DNA of 64,000 nucleotides from Gordionus sp. m RMFG-2023 (lineage: Eukaryota; Nematomorpha; Gordioida; Chordodea; Parachordodidae), in contig NC_088777.1 of NCBI RefSeq assembly GCF_954871325.1, positions 372,001-436,000 on the forward strand. The letters run 5' to 3'. This document shows, in pieces, positions 40,801 through 51,100 of the stretch; the first letter of the stretch is position 1, and every line of letters starts with the position of its first letter. The position numbers and the translations under genes were made by a program. Below the pieces are notes generated by a model that was given only the letters and a program-made list of their open reading frames with translations, ran no database searches and was not told the DNA's origin.

Positions 40801-43800
40801 ATAATTTATGGGCCAAATTTTTATAATTTTTATTTATTTTTTCCTTTTTTTGTGTACTCAACTTCTCTAAAAAGCAAATCAACAAAACAAACGTCATCTT
40901 CTTTTTTTTATATTCATCTGCTATTCAAAAAATTTCCTATTTTTTAATTGGATCCCTTAAGGACCAATGAAATTAAGGATTTTAATACAAAAATTTTAAT
41001 TTACCCAATTTTGATTAGGCAGTTTAGAAGTCATAATGGATCGAAAATTTTCTCAAGATGACAACCGCGGTCTAGGTGAGGCAATGATGGACAATGAGCC
41101 TTTCACCAACAAATTCAAACTCGCTTTCGAGATCTCAAGCTCGACATCTGTCAGTTCGGGCCCGCGCGTATCCTTTATGGATCTAAAGTCAACTACTGAC
41201 TATACTACGTGGTTGCTAACTTATAAAGCGTGGCACGCCTCGGCTACGCTATTACACCCGGCGATTTTACGGGGTTCGGATTCTGATAGCGGAAATAAAG
41301 GGTACAGTATCATGAAGACCCTGAAAGCGCCCGCGATAGATAATGTTGTCGGAAACGATGACTATTTACCCGCCAATACGCATCTAGTTAATCTTATAAC
41401 TCTGAGGCTGAGGGATCTTGATATGGTTTAATATTTATAATTAAATTAATAAATAGTAAAGTGTTCTTTATTATTATTATTTTTTGGTAATTAAAATTGC
41501 TAAAAATTGGTACCATGATTATAGAGTGAGAGTGAGAGGAAACGGAAACGATAATTTTCGATATTTCATCGGGTTAAATTGCCATTATCAAATAATAAGA
41601 AGAAAAACAATGATTAATGCTGAGATCGAGATAAAGTTTAAATAAATGTTACACAAAGAAACTGGTCGAATACTTACGAAAATTTTTACGAATAATTCGA
41701 CCGAACAATGAAAGAACGAATAATTTTATTCATTATATACCTATTCGAATCTAATAATAATAAAAAAATTTTGATAACAAATTACAAGTTTTATTTTAAA
41801 TTTTGAAAAAAAACGATTACAATTTATAATAAACGCTATGAGCGTTATATAAAAATAATATATATTTTTAAAAAATGCGTGAGGAGGTGTCTTTAGGTTA
41901 TGGAACTGTGAACCAAAATATGTGACCTACAAATTTCCATTGATTTCTGCAAAAAATAGGCCCAGACCGGCCCTAATATTTTTTAAGAAATTTCGGTCCG
42001 GTTCGGGTTGGGCCTTCGAAATTTTTTTTAAATATCTCTTAAATTTATCAATTTTGAGTCGAATTTTTTATGTAAAATAAAAATATGTGATATTTAAATA
42101 AATTCGGGCCGGGTCGACTAATTTTTTAAAAAAAATTCGGGTTCGGGCCGGTCTTGAAAAATTAGGCCCGTTGCAAGATCATTATTTGGAATAAATCCCG
42201 TGATCTGGATGCAAAAGCGTCTATTGTGTCAGAAACAATGGGGGGTTAATGTGGTATTATTAATTTATCTAGTTATCAAAAAATTTGAGCCAAATGTTTG
42301 TGAAAGCCGATCAACGCATGTATAATCTCAGGTAGGCGGGATTCCCTTGCTCGTGGAATGAGTGCCATTCCTTCAAGGCCTGATATTGTACTTTTTTTAT
42401 CGTTCCTTTTTAGTTTCGAATAAAGTCTTATAAGAGTAAATATATACTTATAGAGTTATTTTGTCAACACACACGTAAAACATATGTTTAGTCTAAAAAT
42501 TAATTGATAGTTTAAAAAAAAAAATTGGACATTGTGTCGAACCAAACAGTATAATTCAACTTTTAATGAAAACCTGCCGAACCGAATTTTTATTAAATAA
42601 ATTACAAGGAATCGTTATAACCCTGATAATAGGTTCATAAAGGTTTTTTAAATATTGAATAATATATATCTTTTTAATAAAAATGAATGAATATAATAAT
42701 GGCAATACGGCATTTATAGATAAAATTAATTTATTATATTTAACCGTTCGATAAATATAATGTGTTAATTACTCTTTTTTTAATGTATATAAAAAAAATT
42801 TTACATTAATTATTTCTATTTGCCTCGAATTGTTATTTTTATAAATTTCTCGAGTATTTAAAAAAATATATGGGTAGCATATGTTTGCTATCGTATCTTA
42901 CTGAATTCTACCTATTAGCTACAATAGCAATGTTTGTTACATTTACACAGATCTCAGTCGAAAGAGAATATTTAGGATTAAAAATATAATCTCTACCACC
43001 ACCGGTGTATGTACCATATTTGTAAAAGAAAAAAATTTACTGGAGCTATAAGAACCTTCAATAAAGATTTTTGAACCTGAACCATTAATTTTAATCTCTG
43101 AATCGAACCTAGACATTTTCTAAAAAAAAAAATAACTTCCTGGAACCTTGATCTAACCGAACCTACATATCAAAAGAGATTATACGCTCTAAAATAAATA
43201 AATTATTTGTTCCCTAAATTTACTTTTTATTTATTTTCTAACAGGATAATTTTGATGACCCCATTTCTCGCTTCCCTCTCTCCGTAGGATTTATATTTCA
43301 TACCACTTTGTACGATTGCGATTACCGAATGGATACCTCAAAAATTTCCTATAAAGTTTGTTCCATTCCTTCCTTACTTTTACTAAACACCTTTTAGCAA
43401 ATTTTTTAAAAATTTAATCATATTTAGCCCTACATTTTTAAAGTTTTGTAGGAAAATTTATTTTCCCGGTTCGTATACAATGCCTATTCTGAGAATCTTA
43501 TGCAATTTGTCATTTTTTGTTAATTTGGTAAATTTAGATAATAAATTGGGCAGTTTAAAATATTCGTAGGATGAGTACTCCGACTCAATCAGATCCTTCA
43601 AATTATTTAAAAAATACGCGCGATATATATTATTTTACGTTTAAAGTTTATTTGATTATGGTTCAATTTAAGGAAATTTTTTGCTATAACAGCTCTTTTA
43701 TTTTATATTTCTATGGTCATTTTATAATCACATGACCTGTCAGATTCGACATGTTATATATTAATGTATCTTCCTAACACATACTAACCTCTAATACTAT

Positions 43801-44134
43801 TCCTTACTCTAGATGCTTCTAGAATATTTTATCCATTAAAAAAATTTCCTTCAGTTTAACATCATTTGTTGATTCTATTTTATATATGTTTTTTTTTAAT
43901 ATTCTAAACATATGATACTACTTTGCTATTTGTTATAAATTACTTGCCCTCCAGATTGACCTATCGCGACTCTTGCCATCACGTTCGAATTTCAAAGATA
44001 TCTACGCTACAAATTTAGCATTCACCTCCGACAAAATTAGCGACTCAAAACTATACGTCGATGCGAACAATAGAAATGATTATAATGTACCATTGAAACC
44101 TTTCGAACTTCAGGCTTATAAAGCCATTTTTTAA
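16523..44134 (+). CDS. MAN2A: Golgi alpha-mannosidase II (GH38)
   Basis: Type II Golgi membrane glycosidase. In the family it removes two mannoses from GlcNAcMan5GlcNAc2 on N-glycans, committing them to complex type. 22 coding exons: 16523-16645, 16693-16846, 21244-21413, 21710-21860, 23525-23696, 25385-25512, 25701-25874, 29421-29607, 29736-29913, 30079-30296, 32359-32541, 33124-33309, 34266-34452, 35510-35667, 36179-36290, 36595-36838, 39495-39590, 39782-39927, 40351-40507, 41019-41425, 43245-43355, 43955-44134. All are GT-AG and phase-consistent, total 3822 bp. Key motifs: [10 protein letters not shown] (zinc His and Asp), FIDPFGHS (zinc ligand and nucleophile Asp), PLGDDFRY (acid/base Asp), [11 protein letters not shown] (zinc His). 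About 1273 aa is longer than fly or human enzymes (about 1100-1150); the extra length looks spread over loops. The gene appears intact. It lies between two inverted copies of a micro-exon gene. Confidence 0.93.
19030..19290 (-). mobile_element. Possible LINE ORF2 tail remnant in mannosidase intron 2
   Basis: Minus-strand reading gives [20 protein letters not shown] followed by [13 protein letters not shown], reminiscent of the LRWFGHV tail of many non-LTR reverse transcriptases. The stretch is also clearly richer in GC than its surroundings. Short and diverged, so the call is tentative. Confidence 0.35.
20540..20562. repeat. (AT)n microsatellite
   Basis: About eleven uninterrupted AT units in mannosidase intron 2. 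A shorter run occurs at 24299-24312 and an AAT/ATA run at 28620-28641. Confidence 0.8.
20868..21010. repeat. Dispersed repeat family R, copy 2
   Basis: Carries GGCTAACTCAATATTTTAGC, GAGAATTTCGCTAATAGATG and CAAAATCTTCAGGCCTGCG in the family order. Located in mannosidase intron 2, about 230 bp before exon 3. Confidence 0.5.
21244..25874 (+). CDS. MAN2A: Mannosidase II exons 3-7: start of the GH38 catalytic domain
   Basis: Exon 3 (21244-21413) is a variable lumenal linker with one Cys. Exon 4 (21710-21860) carries [19 protein letters not shown] and [10 protein letters not shown], whose His and Asp bind zinc. Exon 5 (23525-23696) has [10 protein letters not shown] and [15 protein letters not shown]. 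Exon 6 (25385-25512) has [13 protein letters not shown]. Exon 7 (25701-25874) has [11 protein letters not shown], with the nucleophile Asp, then [11 protein letters not shown] and FYWRQNWG. Each boundary splits or preserves codons correctly with its neighbour. Confidence 0.93.
24340..24495. mobile_element. Hairpin MITE in mannosidase intron 5
   Basis: GTCCATACATAGGAGTCAGC near 24353 is matched by the complement of GCTAACTCTTATGTATGGAC at 24472-24491, giving a snap-back element of about 140 bp. Related wording occurs at about 30370-30480 (GTGTACATACATTAAAATCA) and about 49755-49800, suggesting a dispersed family. Confidence 0.5.
24744..24915. repeat. Dispersed repeat family R, copy 3
   Basis: Has CCCAAAAAAATATTACACAG, GGAGATTTCTTTCATAGGTA and TTGAGGCTTGCATAATATTA, then TTGGCTAAAAATCTTAATTT. 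Located in mannosidase intron 5. Confidence 0.5.
25140..25290. repeat. Dispersed repeat family R, copy 4
   Basis: Has TTTAGCCAAAATTATGTAGC, GCTCATAGATGATAGAAAGG and TTGCCAAATCTCAATGCTTA, then TTTGACTAAAATCT. Located about 100 bp before mannosidase exon 6, so two copies lie within 0.4 kb. Confidence 0.5.
26044..29233. mobile_element. 3.2-kb element with ~545-bp terminal inverted repeats, class unassigned
   Basis: Fills most of mannosidase intron 7. The left end (GGGGTAATTACCATACC, 26045) and the right end (GGTATGGAATTACCC, to about 29232) are inverted and the match runs inwards about 545 bp (26044-26590 against 28690-29233). A diverged second copy of the terminal repeat lies at about 26659-27180. 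The minus strand of the core (27375-28440) has degenerate coding pieces such as [18 protein letters not shown] and DKCRKRL that I cannot assign to a family. No target duplication is obvious. Confidence 0.7.
29421..32541 (+). CDS. MAN2A: Mannosidase II exons 8-11: rest of the active site
   Basis: Exon 8 (29421-29607) encodes [17 protein letters not shown] and KVCCQFDF, a hallmark of Golgi-type rather than lysosomal mannosidases. Exon 9 (29736-29913) encodes [12 protein letters not shown], with the acid/base Asp. Exon 10 (30079-30296) encodes [20 protein letters not shown]. Exon 11 (32359-32541) encodes [18 protein letters not shown], with the last zinc His. A LINE fragment sits in the intron between exons 10 and 11. 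Confidence 0.93.
29925..30012. repeat. Short hairpin repeat in mannosidase intron 9
   Basis: TTGCATTCACGGTTAGCG and the inverted TGCTAACAGCGAATGCA enclose about 50 bp; the repeat occupies most of this 165-bp intron. A relative with GCATTCACAGTTAGCG and CGCACTAACTATGAATG is at about 35325-35375 in intron 13. Confidence 0.5.
30335..30475. repeat. Hairpin repeat in mannosidase intron 10
   Basis: TAATACTAACCT at about 30338 and AGGTTAGTATTA at about 30452 are inverted; the interior contains ACATACATTAAAATCAGCTG, as in the hairpin element at 24340 and in the arms near 49770. Probably a relative of the same MITE family. Confidence 0.45.
30640..31235 (+). mobile_element. LINE (non-LTR retrotransposon) 3' end of ORF2
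   Basis: Translations in shifting frames give the C-terminal tail common to RTE/CR1-like reverse transcriptases: NVPLVMKGK around 30780, [20 protein letters not shown] and [12 protein letters not shown] around 30925-31050, then remnants of [12 protein letters not shown] and LKLLGLTSG to about 31170. Stops at 30849, around 30915 and around 31056, plus frame changes, show a decayed 5'-truncated copy. It is in the same orientation as the host gene, in the intron between exons 10 and 11. Confidence 0.7.
33124..44134 (+). CDS. MAN2A: Mannosidase II exons 12-22: middle and C-terminal beta domains
   Basis: These exons follow the family order: [10 protein letters not shown] (exon 13), VFKVTLPAL (14), [13 protein letters not shown] (15), SGAYIFMP (16), [14 protein letters not shown] and FYTDNNGFQ (18), [20 protein letters not shown] and [12 protein letters not shown] (19), [20 protein letters not shown] and ANTHLVNL (20). 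Exon 20 ends at 41425 with a GT donor four bases ahead of an in-frame TAA, so unspliced reading would stop early. Exon 21 (43245-43355) and the terminal exon 22 (43955-44134, ending [10 protein letters not shown] and stop) restore the expected C-terminus. Confidence 0.88.
35320..35380. repeat. Short hairpin repeat in mannosidase intron 13
   Basis: GCATTCACAGTTAGCG is followed after a CG-rich loop by CGCACTAACTATGAATG in inverted orientation. It has the same terminal wording as the repeat at 29925-30012, so the two are probably copies of one tiny MITE family. Confidence 0.45.
36874..38360 (-). mobile_element. Ty3/Gypsy LTR retrotransposon pol fossil
   Basis: Minus-strand fossil inside mannosidase intron 16. 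Parts seen, in element order: an RNase H-like segment (about 38360-38200), an integrase core segment (about 37600-37440) and an integrase tail with a GPY/F-like region followed by an acidic C-terminal extension (37287-36874). No LTRs, gag or protease were recognised. The copy is partial, clearly broken in several places and old. Confidence 0.75.
38372..39273 (-). mobile_element. Deleted hAT element in mannosidase intron 16
   Basis: Same family as the element at 46339-48781: CCCGAG-rich left subterminal zone, shared AT-rich block around 38460-38560, and right end CGGGTCGGGCTACGACAACC closing with CTCTA at about 39273. The minus strand at 38654-38863 retains the C-terminal dimerisation region ([18 protein letters not shown], then [15 protein letters not shown]). 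The central transposase is missing and no left terminal repeat or target duplication was found; the left side abuts the Ty3/Gypsy fossil. Confidence 0.75.
39297..39455. repeat. Direct and inverted repeat cluster just upstream of mannosidase exon 17
   Basis: A unit of about 44 bp at 39308-39351 is repeated directly at 39404-39447 with a 96-bp period. Between them, 39345-39370 is a perfect 26-bp reverse complement of 39390-39415. The cluster sits between the end of the deleted hAT element and the acceptor of exon 17. Confidence 0.8.
41426..43244. other. Mannosidase intron 20
   Basis: 1.8-kb intron between the GTTTAA donor at 41426 and the ACAG acceptor ending at 43244. It includes the GC-rich MITE-like insert at 41930-42180; the rest is AT-rich without a recognisable feature. 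Confidence 0.7.
41930..42180. mobile_element. GC-rich MITE-like insert in mannosidase intron 20
   Basis: GGCCCAGACCGGCCC at the left and GGGCCGG/TTAGGCCCG at the right enclose an AT-rich core with further CGGGCCGGG words. This is the pattern of hAT-derived MITEs and is similar in wording to the inserts at 3.7 and 53 kb. Short TTGCAA/CTGCAA ends may be terminal repeats; no target duplication confirmed. Confidence 0.45.
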
Positions 44135-45167
44135 AATATAATCATCATAATATATATGAATTTATATTTATTTATTTAATATTTTATAAATAATACAATG
44201 AATTCTCATGCATTCGAATATTTAATTATCATTGCATTATCTTTTATATATTAAACCTAGTCTGACGTTGTAACATGAAGTTTAAACACATTGTAATACA
44301 GGGAAATTTTTATATAAATTTATTTTTTTAAATAAATATTCTTGAAAAAGACTTGCTATTTTCAAAATATTTCAAAACAGACTCTTCATTGATAATATTA
44401 TATCTATAAATATGATATGTTGATTGTTGGCTAAGTATAGTTCTCTATCCATTTTTCAAAATTTTTTAAGGAGAGCATTTCTAAATTATAGAATTTAAAG
44501 AAGACTTCCCCCATATTAGGTTCACGAAATTAATCTACGTCTGAGTTTTCATTTAGCTCAAAAAGTATATCGTGGACTGACATTGACCAGGGAATGTTTA
44601 TCATTTTAAAACAAAACATGGATTCGGAAAGTTTATTAAAATTTTGAAGTATATTATAATAAAAATTTATTAATTTTTTTTTGAACCTTTTTATAGAGAA
44701 TGTTTCAAAATTTTTTTTTGTTTTTGCATGTTAATCCTCATTACAACGAAATGGAAGAAAAAAAATAAGGTAATCAAAAAAAGGAAGTTTTTACTACTGA
44801 GGAGATTTTTTCCGGGCCGAGGCACCATGCAAAACACACGGTTTAGATGAATGAAAATCTTTATTTTAAATCATAATCCAAAAAAAATATCTCTTTTTTT
44901 AACTTTTTTATCCCGTATATATATCTTTTTACAAAACCAAAAATTAGAATATAAATATAAGTTAATAAGAAAAGGTTAACAATAAAATGTAGAAAGAAAA
45001 ATAAAAGTCAAATTTGAAAAAGACGTCAAAATCATTATTCAACAAATTTGTAACGTATTGACAATATAATTCTATTATAAAGGCGACACCCATATAAAAG
45101 TTTATATAAATATTGGCATGATGAATATATATGTAACCAGAAGTTTTATATAAAATAAAATATATAA

Positions 45168-48100
45168 TTAGTATTCCACCGAGATTATTTCTGTTCCTAT
45201 ATTATATAATTAAATGCAATATTAATGTTATTTTTTTTCATCTTCTTAGCAAATTAATACAATATATTGAAAATGATATAGTTTGCAATTTTTCAGATAC
45301 ATTAAAAAAAACATATCTTATATGACCCTGCTAACAAGATTGAAAAATGAAATGCTTTTGAAGAAGGCCTATGTGACTAAAAAAAGACATAAATAAATCT
45401 GTTTATATATATACCTTTATATTGCAAAATATATGGTTTAGATGCTAAAACAATATATATTTTTAAATTATGGTTAATTGACAGCTTTTTATTCATTTTT
45501 TACCTATTTTGCTTGAAATCAAAATATAACCAATGACTAAAATAATATTTAATTGATTGAGAATAATTATATTGTAAATTATAATACCCACCTCGTATAC
45601 TGAACACTTTTTTCCCTAAAAGAAATTATATAATATTTTCTATGATATAATCATTTTAAAATAAATTGGAATTTAGTTGCACAAAGTACAATAGATAACT
45701 TAAATTATAATTAATAAAAATGGTATGGTAATGAGCTTAAGGATATATAATTATTTACCAAAAAGGAAATATTTAATTATTAAATAATTTATATTATTCT
45801 AAATAATTATGATTACCTATAGATATTTTTAAGATGCCATCTACACTCCCTAGATATAAATACATTTATAATTGTATTAATATAGATGTAAAAAAAAAAT
45901 TGGAATCAAAGAATTACGTTATTAATATTCGAATTCATACGAATTTTAAAGCCATTATTCTATTTGATTTGGAATATAGGATTCAAAAATTTAATTATTT
46001 CATTTCTAAGAGTACAATATTAAATTTAAATTATTCTTTCCAATGAGTAGATTTAAACTCTACCCCAATATATAATTTGATTAAGATTTTTATTTAAAGA
46101 ACAATATATACATATTTGTTTTCTTGTCACATCTTTATTGTAAAAAAAAATTAAAAATATGAAAATATTTTACTTCAATTTTATGGGAATTATTTTGTTT
46201 AGATTAAGTTAAAATTAATCTTACTTGTATTAAATAGTTTTGCCATTTCATCAAACGCTAGATATAAAATTAGGAATAAAAAAAATTTATAAAAAATTAA
46301 AGAAAAAGAAATAATTTAATGGAAAATGATAGTCAATCTAGAGAACTGCAAAGTAATTTTTTCGCAACCCGAGCCCGACCCGAGCCCGAATTAAAAAAAA
46401 TTTTTGTCCGAGCCCGACCCGAGCCCGAGCACACATTTTTTAGTCCAACCCGACCCGAGCCCGACCCGAATAAAATTTTGCAATTTAAGTTTTAATATTA
46501 TAATAACCAAAAAAAAATTTATGTGTATTTATTCAGTTCAGCCACCTTAAATAAAAGTTTATTTGACGGCCATAATCTATTCAAGATATATATTAAGTTG
46601 CATTTTTAAAATTTGTAAAAAATATTATAAAACGATTAATATACAAGCGAATTTAAAAATTATAACGATTATATAATAAGCATCATTTATGCGAATATAG
46701 ATATGATGTAAAAGTTAATAAATATATAAAAAATATAATGAACATATTATATTATATTGACCTCATCAATATCATTATCAAAATTATCACAAAGTGAATA
46801 ATTATGATATATAAATAAAGAGGCGTCCAGTTAATCTGGCTTTAAACGAGTCCTTCTATCCTCAAAGGCCCTACTTGGAAAACGCCCTTTCACTGCTAGC
46901 CGACGAAGCAGGGATAGCCAGGAATTTAAGAGCTAAAATACTTAAATTTGGAAACTCATAATGGTTTGTTTTCCACCATTTTAAAATATTATCGTCATCA
47001 ATACATAATTTCGGATCTAGGTATTTTTTTAGCTCGTCAACTTCGGCGCTAGCATCAGAATACGCATTGTCAACCTCCCATAGAGAGAAGTCCAAAAACG
47101 TATCTACCACCTCTGTAGTTTCTTAAGAAAAAAATATTCATTAATAATGTTAAGATATATATTTATTTTATTATTTTTTAATAAATAATTTTATTAATAA
47201 TTTAACCATATTTTCATAAATTTGTTACCAGCACATCGACCCTTTTTCATATATGAGTTTAATATAGAAAATAATTTATTGCGGATACCATCAGCAGTAT
47301 CTACTGAATTTCTAGAAATTGTCGTAGGATTTGGAATGATGCTTTTAACATCAATATTTCCATATATTGAACCAATTTTGGCAAAATATTGGCAACAATC
47401 AACAAAGCCTTCCCCATGAATTGTATCAAATGATCTCAAATCACGTCCACAAAACATAGTAAGCACCTTTGTGCACTCTTTTTTCAATTTTGTACAACTT
47501 TTGAGTTTTTTCGGATCAGTACCAAAAAGACTATCAATTGTTAATTGTGTCTTTTTACTCTCTGCTGTTGTACTTGTATTTGTATATACACATTTATGTC
47601 TTTTAAGTTGATTTGTTCTTAAAATAATTTAATAAGTTCATATACCTGTTGTTATTGAATTATATACATAAATAAATTTGCATATAATAGAAATGACATA
47701 ATTAAGCTTTTCTTTATTTTCATCATATATAAATGAAAATTTCTTCCATACATCGGATTTTCCATTAAGATTCTTCCTTACTTCATACTCCTTTGTCTTA
47801 ATCTTTTCACCAATTCTTTTTAATTTTGCATCCATTAAGATAATTTTTTTAATATGGCTGTGTTAAAAAAAATATTTAAAATGACTTTAATCAATTAGAT
47901 TGAAATAAACAGAGTTGGGCAGTACTGCTAATACTTGTATCTAAGATACATGATACAAGATCCCTTTATATCTTGTACTCAGTATATTTTGACATTTTTA
48001 ATAAGATACTAATATCTGTATCTAAGATCCTTAATTCTGAAAAGAATCTTGTATCTTTTTCATTTTCTTGACAAAAGATACAGATACAGATTCTTTTTAA

Positions 48101-51100
48101 TATTCATGTTTTAAATTTTACATATCACAGTATACATCTTATTTTCTTTGAGAATCTTGTATTAATTTCCTAATTTTTTTCTGCCATATTTTAAAATATT
48201 GACAACCAAAATTATCTGGAAAATTTATAACTAATATTAAGGTAGATAGATAAAAAAATAATAATACCAAAACGAAATAAGTAAAGATTATATTTTTTAT
48301 ATAAATGTAACTTACCAATTTTATATAATATTTTTTAATTTCTAGGATGGGATGATTAACATTTATGGCAGTGAAATTTAAATTATAGAAATAAGTTCCC
48401 CTGAATCAAATCCCAATCTTAAATTTTATATGGAAATTTTTTAAAACAAATGTTATAAAAGACAATGTATAGGCTAGATAAATAATAAATAATGAATAAA
48501 ACTTATCTTTAGTACACAAAATATGTCTTATCTTGTAATTCACGGGAAACACACAATTTAGTGATAAAATAGTTTGGTATCCGGTTGTTAGGTTTATAAA
48601 ATAATAATTAATAATGACATGACATGTTAATATGATTGACATTTTAATCCTAAAATGTGATAAATATTAAATAATATGATTTTATAATTAATATTATAAA
48701 TTATACTGACTATTTAAGATATTAATATTATTATTTATTTTCGGGTCGGGTCGGGCTACGGACAGCCCGTGCAGTTCTCTGAGTCAATCACCATTTACCC
48801 ATTAGTTTATTAAAATAATGTTATACAACCTTTGTATATAATAAATTTAAGGAGTTTTGAAAACAATTCACTAAATATTTCCATTTATTACTAGTAAAAT
48901 TTACTAATATTTTATTGAAAAAAATTTTGTAATATGAATTAATGATAGAATTAGTAACTAGTTAAAATTGATGATTTAATTACATTTTTGATTTTAATCA
49001 CGTCAAATATTTCTTCAGATGGTAATCTGAATTGTCTTTTGTATACAATAGAAGCGGCGCTTTTACATTGTTTGCAATAAAGAAAGTGGCCCAGAAAGTT
49101 TAAGATTATGGGATGCTACCATTTGTCCACCCTAAACTTGATGGCATAAAAGAGTTAATCATTTTTTATATAGATTATCAAAATTGATTTCTTGAAGAAT
49201 TCTTTAAGATTATGTTAAGAAAAATTACTGAAATTTAAAGTTATAAATGTAATTTATAGTGACTTATTTTTAATTATATGCTTTAAAAATATAATTAATT
49301 ATAATCACTAATTCGCTTTTTAAAAGGTGTTCAAGAAAGAAGTTCTAATTATGGAAGGTATGCATTATTTTTTATGTATATAAAAAATGTCATGTGATAT
49401 GAATATCAAGAATTGAGCGGATCCAAACTACCTTAAAGCATATTTCAAGTCATTTGAAAATAAGATCACTGGTGATTATATATCTTTTTGTACCCTTAGG
49501 ATATCATATAATAGGAAATAGTAGATTGCATCAACTATTTCTTATAGCAAATCACCACCTTTTCCGTTTTCTATGTAACAGTTACAACGACTTTAATTAT
49601 AAAAAAGATTGGAATCAACAAATCGGCGAGATTCTCCCTCCCCATACATTTTTATTTCACACTTCTCTGAAAGACTCCTCCTAATAGTTTAATCTTCTCA
49701 AAAGATGGAATTAATTACTTTCATAACAAACTAGAACTTGGAGATTCATTTATTAAAAGTGTATATTAATTGAAGTCAGCTATAATGACATTGGCTGTAG
49801 TAGATCCAGCAAAGCACTTCAATCTTGCACATTCTAAATGCCTTTCAATGGTAAACTACAATATGATCACCTATAATGCATTTTAAAATAAATAGACAGT
49901 CTAAATTAATAACAATGGATAAGACTGAGTAGCATCTAACACTCTACCTAAACAGCTAGTATTCCAGGAAATTAGTGGGAACGGGTCAACAAAGTTTGGA
50001 TATCTCCTAGAGTGTTTCAGACTGATTTGTTATATATAAAATATTTATCTTATATTATATGCAATTATTTTTATATTTCAATAACTAACATATATATATG
50101 CAATAGACAAATATTATATAATCTAGATATTTGATATTTCCCTTTTGTTAAAAACAGATTTGTAATCTAATAAAAAAACATAGTAAAATTAGAATACTTT
50201 TGTTTAAAATAAAAGTGATGGCATAAATGCTATATATTGTAAATATTTTGAATAAAAGAGAAGTAGGGAATGTGGAGGGGGAATTTATCTTTTAGTTAAA
50301 ATGATAACCCATCACACCCTTGGTACGCCTATAAACTACTATTATTTTTAATATCTCAATCGTATTATTTGGTTAGATTAAAATATTTTTTAATTTGGAA
50401 AAAAAAATATTTTACCCCAGGGTTTATCTTCTTGATCTAAGAATTCTTATACATTTAATTTCTTTAAAAATTTAATACCGATGGTAAGAGTAAGATTTCT
50501 ACTTCCCGAATCTATATTTAATTTTAATTGTATATATATATATTTTTATATTTTCTAAATTTTACAGATTCCAATGAGATAATTTGGAGCTGAATATATT
50601 TACAAATATAATAAAATTTTATATTAGAAAGTTAGAAATTAATATATACTTTCAATATAATAGTCCGTATGCTTTAAGTAATCTATAAAAGATAAATATG
50701 TATTTTTTATAAGAATCATGATAAAGGAAGTCTTACCATTTATATCCCTTTGAATATTTGCTATAATTTAATAAACGATATATCGTAAATATTGATAGAT
50801 TATTTAAATTATTCAATTTTTAATTAACTAAATTTAAAAAAATGCATGCAATAAAACATTGACAAACTGTCATTGGAGAAGACAATTTCGCCATCTATAG
50901 ATAAATATTATATCGATTGCTATAATGCTAAATTTTAATATAACTATATACCTTAAATATTGATAGATTATATAATTATTCAATTTTTAATTAACTAAAT
51001 TTTAAAAAGGTACATGCAATAAAACATTGACAAACTGTCATTGGAGAGTACAATATCGCCATCTATAGATAAATATTATATCGATTGCTATAAGGCTAAA

